Assembly: GCA_022885665.1 (NCBI GenBank)
Contig: JAGQDJ010000145.1
Span: 153,026 to 217,025, forward strand
Direction: 5' to 3'
Length of the DNA: 64,000 nucleotides
DNA from: Triops longicaudatus
Taxonomy: Eukaryota; Arthropoda; Branchiopoda; Notostraca; Triopsidae
Program-made: the position numbers and the translations under genes
Notes under the pieces: model-generated
Databases searched by the model: none
Told to the model about the DNA's origin: nothing
Seen by the model: the letters and a program-made list of their open reading frames with translations, nothing else
In this document: piece by piece, positions 59,471-64,000 of the stretch
How the letters are laid out: each line of letters opens with the position of its first letter
How positions within the stretch are numbered: the stretch's first letter is position 1

Positions 59471-60450
59471 GATTAACTGTTTATTAAAAAAAAGACAATT
59501 AGGCCTGGTTTGTGTTTAGTATGTGTGTATGAAGGGACGGATGATAAGATGTTTCAAGGGGGAGGCGAAATGTTGATGAAAAGTGAATGGAAAGACCTTT
59601 ATAGGAAACTTGAAAATGGACAAGACGAGAGCAAACGAAGCTCAACTCTCAAATAGATGGCTTGAACTACGCTTGAACACACAAGACCCAAATTGGAACA
59701 AAAACAACATAAGGAAACAATTGGCTGGAAAAAGATTACATTGTCGGGGCTAAAATAAAGACATAGTAAAAAATGTAGTAAATAAGTAATAAATAATGAA
59801 TGATGAAATAATGAATAAATAATGAATGATGAATAATAAATTATGAAAGTAATAATAATAGTAAAAAATGTTAAACGGTGTATACAACGAAAGGTTAGAA
59901 AAAGCCCCTGAAGGTCAAGAAAATGCGTTAGGAATGCACAGCTAAAAACCGGTTATATTTGTGGCCGTGGAAACTTTTTCGCAAATGAAGTCTCACTTTA
60001 GTGATTTAAAATGTTCACAGCAGGTATAAATTACACTTACTGAGCTCTGCTGAGCTTAATAACAAATACGGACCAGAGAACGTACGTCCAAACAGCTTGG
60101 GTGCGCGACCTGAAGTGAGTTCAACGGGTTTCATTCTTACGCGCTTCGATGCCTCCTAGGGATCAAGGGAAGAAAAGATACCGAAACCGGTATCCTCTAC
60201 GTGTTGCTATCGCATGTTACGTAAGATAGCAACGCGGGTAAGGATCTCTTTTTAAATTTGCAGTGATTCGGCAAACTCGACATTTGGAAACGAGGGGGAA
60301 GTAACAATTTTCACTGTTTTGCTCTTTGTAAGTAAGAATTCTGCAAAAATGTTAAAAACTTTCAAATTTTATTAGTTAAGAAATTCTTGAAAAACCAAAC
60401 GGTTTTGCAAATGAACGCAGAAATCTTTATAAACGCAAGACTCACTTTAC

Positions 60451-60618
60451 CAGCGGCGTCGGAAGCACTTCAGGATTGGTATGGCAAAGGCAAAAGGTGA
60501 AGGGGAGAGTCGGGTGCTTTGACACACTTTTGGTAGGGCAAAACCATATGTTTGCCCTACCAAAGTTTTCTTTGGTATGGCATTTGCCATACCTGCCACA
60601 CCACTTCCGACGCCTATG
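60451..60618. mobile_element. hAT-type MITE (CAGCGGCGTCGGAAG family), 168 bp
   Basis: It starts CAGCGGCGTCGGAAGCACTT and ends CCACTTCCGACGCCTATG, with inverted termini sharing GGCGTCGGAAG. The flanking 8 bp repeat CACTTTAC is perfect (60443-60450 and 60619-60626). An internal inverted pair (TTTGGTAGGGCAAA against TTTGCCCTACCAAA) makes a strong hairpin. No coding capacity. Confidence 0.88.
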
Positions 60619-60814
60619 CACTTTACTGAAAGAGTTTGCCAATATACTCCGAAGGAGTTTTTATGTGGCCTTTACCTTACGTGCGGTTTTTACCTTAAGG
60701 TTTTCGACATTGTGAAAATCTAATTGTTAACTAGTTTTTGTAATTTCGAAGATTTAGATACTTTGAAAATCCAACTTTTGTCTACTTGTTGGAGTTCCGT
60801 GCGTTTCGTGGCAT

Positions 60815-60975
60815 TAAAACACGAAAAAGTGAGGACGAAAATTCTTTTGTTGACTTTAATGCACGAAAAATGCGCAAACGAAAAAGTCGCTTTTGGACTT
60901 AATGCGCAAAAAATGAAAAAAATTACTTAGAAGTCTTTTTGGGGCTTAAAACACGAAAAACGTGAAAAAGACAGC
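60815..60975. repeat. degenerate CACGAAAAA-type repeat
   Basis: The words AACACGAAAAAGTG, GCACGAAAAATGCGC, GCGCAAAAAATG and AACACGAAAAACGTG recur at intervals of about 40-50 bases, with (T)TTTGGACTTAAT-like spacers. It looks like an old tandem array. Confidence 0.4.
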
Positions 60976-61482
60976 GTTTGCTAGGCTCGGTAAAGCCATA
61001 AGCCGCAACACATGAAACGGTTTGAAGTTCACTGAGTAACTTTTAACATCGAGTTTGACTGGGGCCGAAAGGTTGCAACTGCGTTTAGATCTAGTAACAG
61101 AAGATCTTATGGTCCATATGGTACCTTTGTGGGAGAAAGACCTTATCTGTCTTTGTTTTCTTTCAGAAGTGAAAATTCGAAAATACTGCAATTATGCCGA
61201 AAAAAAGTCATATTCAACTTCTGGTTGCCAGGAAATGTGCTGCAATGGAAACATGATCCTAGAAAGCCTATTCATCGCTGAATCTGGCGACACCCTATTT
61301 GCTGCGTTGCGTAGTTGAGGAGCAGTAGAAGGCCTAAGGTTTCCTTTGAAACGTTCAATGTAAACCCATGCTTTCAGAATTACCCCGGTAGACGGTATTT
61401 AAACTTTGTATTTAAATCACGCAAAAGAATCGAAACGAGAGAATTACAAAATTTACCATTGGAGTCTTGTTTGTATTTACAG

Positions 61483-62834
61483 TTAATGATCAGAATCAGA
61501 GTTGGAATCGGAATAGGCGCCCAGTAAACTCAAACTGTTCGCCTGAGGCAATACAGGGGGTGGGGCTACTACTGGTTGAGGAGTTTTATCGGTACGGTCC
61601 TCACTAGGCGTAATAAGTTGTACGTTTTCTTCCACTTCGGCGCTGACTTTTTCTTCTGGTTTCGGTTCTACTTTAGGTTTGGCAGAGTTTCTGCTAACTT
61701 TAACTAAAGAGCTGATAGTTTTCCGCAAAACTAAGCCTGGTTTACTGACGAAACTGCTTTTGGACTCCGCAGGGCCGTCAAATGGATGTGAGACGGCGTG
61801 CAACTTGGACTTCTTGGCTGTACCAGGTTTGGCGAGATCGTCGTCATCATCTTCGTCTTTGATTCGCTTAATACGGATGCCATCTTCAGTTTTCTCGCCG
61901 AATACTGAGTTAATAAACTTTTCGTCCTCCTCTTCTGCTTTCTTTAATGCTTCCAAACGTTCATTTTCGTATTTTTTTAGCAAACTGTCGTAGTTGATGA
62001 TTTGCTGGCGTTGGTTCAATTCTTTTAACTCTTCCAAAGTTTCCACTAGCTCGATTTCGCTCTTGGATTGGTTGGTTCGGTTTTCCAGCAACTTCATAGG
62101 ATTGCTGGCTTCTTCTTCTTTAGCTTCTTGTTCTTCGCGCAGGGCTTGCTCTTCTGCCAGCTTCAAGGCCATGAAATTACGCGTAGCGCCCGCTTCGATG
62201 ACGTAATCCGTGCTTTCCGGGTCCGTTTTAAACGAAATTTCAGATAAACAACAAGTGCACTGAAAAGACAGGTACTCATTTAGTTTGACATGACCAACCG
62301 CTCTTCAATGCAAACAGGAAAAAATAGACAGAAAAACAAAATAATAAAATCTAAAAATATTAAATAATAACTTAAACGTATAAATACATAAGTTAAAAAA
62401 TGAATATAACGATGAAATCTGAATAATTAAAACGATTATGGAAATATGACAGATTGTGTAATATTCAGAAAAGCGACAAATAGGTTACGTAGGTTTCTAT
62501 ATGAAGAACAATGAATACTTTGATGTAGAATCGATAGATGCGGAGTCCGAGATAATTCTGGTTTTCGACATCTTCTTTACGCGCGTTGAATTTTTTGCCT
62601 TTGTATATGTACTCTCCACAAGTGTTGCATTTCATGTTAAAAGGAGCCATCAATCGAACAGTAAACTGTCGGTTTTTTTCTTGTTTAACGCGTGGAATTT
62701 TGGATGGATCGAAATCCGGCGGGTAGTATTTCTAGAAAACGGATAAAATGACATTTATAATAGAAACTCTTTTTCATAAGGTACTATAAGAAAACAATAA
62801 AGATACTTACATTTAAAACTTTGCGTTCTGACAT
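61483..62834 (-). CDS. YJU2: splicing factor YJU2 (CWC16 family, CCDC94)
   Basis: Three exons, 62811-62834, 62519-62731 and 61483-62259, give 337 residues (human about 323). YJU2 joins the spliceosome at the first catalytic step and helps place the branch site. The N-terminus [20 protein letters not shown] is the family signature. A zinc-binding CxxC pair follows in MKCNTCGEYIYKGKKFN, with the partner pair in IKCTCCLSEISF. Then come KTDPESTDYVIEAGATRNF, NPMKLLENRT and a charged coiled coil (ETLEELKELNQRQ), before a disordered acidic/basic tail ending in SDSNSDSDH. The intron between the Lys of FYIK and the next Cys splits the zinc module. It is transcribed away from the hAT element at the right edge. 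Confidence 0.95.
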
Positions 62835-63618
62835 TTTTGGAGTTTTAACGCTTTCCGAAGTATGACGACAAACTGTTTTGGTTCCAAGATAAACTTCTTG
62901 TTCTACAAGTCTCTAAAATTTGCTGTGCGATGGCGCTGAGATAGCAATAGGGCTCTCGTACGGGCTACTGGGCTGTAATGTACAATATTAGCAAAATGTT
63001 TCCCGAATGGGAAACAGGCAAATGTCACAACATTTAATGAAATTATCGCAAAACGTATTTTTGGTATTTTTCTACACAAAGCTTATTACTTTCTGTCCCT
63101 AGTGCTCTATGCATAAAAAAAGATTAAACTTGAAACATAAAGTTGCGAGATAAATTAATTGAATTAAGTGGCGAGACAATTGATTAAATTAGCAACAATT
63201 GATCAAATTATCATTTTTCACTTAGTCTTAAATAAATTATAGTTCTAAAACAAAGGTAGAAGTTCATAAATACCCTGAGTACTTAATGAGCTACTTTACG
63301 CGTGAAACAACGAAAAGAGCACGAAACACAGTGTTGTAGCTCACAATTATGTACTCTTGCAAAGTATACTCTTGCTTTCTCTCTACGTAAGAGTAAATGT
63401 CGTGGCTCTAAAAGACGATATTTTAAAGCATTAATGAAGATTCGCTGGAATAAAAGATCGATGTCAAGAGTCATGTTGAATAGGCAGCATTTAACTTCTG
63501 TAATTTGGGATATTATTTACAGGCGTTCGCTTACGGTAACAGTTTAAAAATAGTTCGTGTAATCGGTAACCTTTTTTATATACGTACAATAAGATTAGAT
63601 TTTTTTTACCCCATTAAG
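62835..63618. other. upstream region of YJU2
   Basis: It should contain the YJU2 promoter. There is a run of loosely repeated AATTGATTAAATTA-like words at 63145-63215. I see no other gene before the transposon end at 63619. Confidence 0.5.
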
Positions 63619-64000
63619 CAGGGCCGGATTAAGTGGTCGGGGGGCTTGGGACAAAATTTTGGCGGGGGGCCCTTTAAGCCTTTATGAGTGTCAAAAAAAT
63701 GAAATCCGGTATTGCGACATGCTCTTTTATTATGAATGTACATACTGTAATTGTGTGATGAGCAACTGGCTATATTACGTGGTACTAAAGTAATTATTGA
63801 TAAGACAGGGCATATGCGTGATTTTACAGCAGCAAAAACACGAATAGTTTCGCCAAAATCACGCTGGTGAAGGAGTTCGCTTTCAATGCTGAGAAGTGTT
63901 AGACTACTCAAGCGTTCATGAGCCATCGTAGTTCGGAGCTTGTTTTTGATAAAGGCCATTTTGCTAAAGGAACGTTCTCCCGAACAATTCGTCACCAGGA
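63619..64000 (-). mobile_element. hAT element end with transposase C-terminus, cut by window edge
   Basis: From 63619 the plus strand reads CAGGGCCGGATTAAGTGG, a terminus typical of hAT elements. On the minus strand, coding towards this end, a frame covering roughly 63800-63995 reads NCSGERSFSKMAFIKNKLR, then MAHERLSSLTLLSIES, the hAT transposase C-terminal dimerisation region (compare the A-ERSFS-L--IK--LRS-M---RL--L family pattern). The rest of the transposase lies beyond the window, so whether the element is intact is unknown. Confidence 0.8.

Larger units (their letters stand above)
59471..61482. other. intergenic region between PAICS and YJU2
   Basis: Contains the PAICS promoter side, an AATAATGAATGATG-type simple repeat (about 59785-59850), a 9 bp inverted pair GTTGCTATC/GATAGCAAC near 60202-60232, a hAT-type MITE (60451-60618) and a stretch of loosely repeated CACGAAAAA words (about 60815-60975). 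No gene is recognised. Confidence 0.5.

Noticed and set aside
1728..64000. Idea that the hAT element at the right edge drives the MITEs in this window
   Set aside because: Its terminus CAGGGCCGGATTAAG differs from the MITE termini CAGTGGCG..., CAGTGGTGCC... and CAGCGGCG..., so they probably use other transposases.
1..64000. tRNA or rRNA genes, CRISPR arrays, prokaryotic or phage systems
   Set aside because: I looked for internal B-box-like GTTCRANNC contexts with cloverleaf flanks, ribosomal RNA cores and regularly spaced repeats and found none. The genes are spliced and eukaryotic.
1..64000. Telomere or subtelomere, because of CCTAACC/GGTTAGG words
   Set aside because: The tracts are short, degenerate and interstitial, mixed with ordinary housekeeping genes. 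They match the common decayed arthropod repeats, not telomeric arrays.

Overview
This is eukaryotic nuclear DNA, most likely from an arthropod. The evidence is spliced genes with GT/AG introns, an AT-rich background, scattered degenerate CCTAACC/GGTTAGG runs typical of arthropod genomes, a secreted Ly6/quiver-type gene, and many hAT-like, piggyBac-like and LINE remnants. I cannot name the species. There is no prokaryotic operon, CRISPR array or phage. Exon coordinates were read by eye from splice sites, reading-frame phase and family conservation; all joined genes give whole numbers of codons.

Left part (1-31.9 kb). A large minus-strand gene encodes a NELL-type secreted glycoprotein. Its order is signal peptide, thrombospondin-N/laminin-G-like domain, coiled coil, two VWC, six EGF, then two more VWC domains, the last cut by the left edge. 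Its best first coding exon lies at 18379-18436, upstream of a 7.5 kb intron that carries a decayed LINE split by a TTAA-flanked MITE. About 12.5 kb without a recognisable gene follows, with two hAT-type MITEs. A small four-exon gene for a GPI-anchored Ly6/quiver-like protein ends this part.

Middle (33.6-46 kb). In order: a prothymosin-alpha-like acidic nuclear protein (+), a nine-exon gene with a DUF4211-like C-terminus (+), mitochondrial ATP synthase subunit b (-), and XPNPEP3 mitochondrial aminopeptidase P (+). The last two start head-to-head 471 bp apart, so they probably share a promoter region.

Right part (46-64 kb). Two enzymes of de novo purine synthesis lie in tandem on the minus strand: PPAT (step 1, nine exons, catalytic Cys and all four Fe-S cysteines present) and PAICS (AIR carboxylase plus SAICAR synthetase, seven exons). 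PPAT intron 2 holds a 5 kb LINE with endonuclease, reverse transcriptase and RNase H, itself broken by a solo-LTR-like insertion and a hAT MITE, plus the 3' tail of another LINE. Two single Ns in this LINE are each flanked by an exact duplication (124 and 92 bp), the mark of unmerged assembly ends. The splicing factor gene YJU2 follows, and the window ends inside a hAT element with a transposase C-terminus.

The most noteworthy points are the PPAT-PAICS tandem, the alternative N-termini and VWC insertion in NELL, the nested transposons with clear target-site duplications, and the assembly duplications. I found no convincing new biological system.
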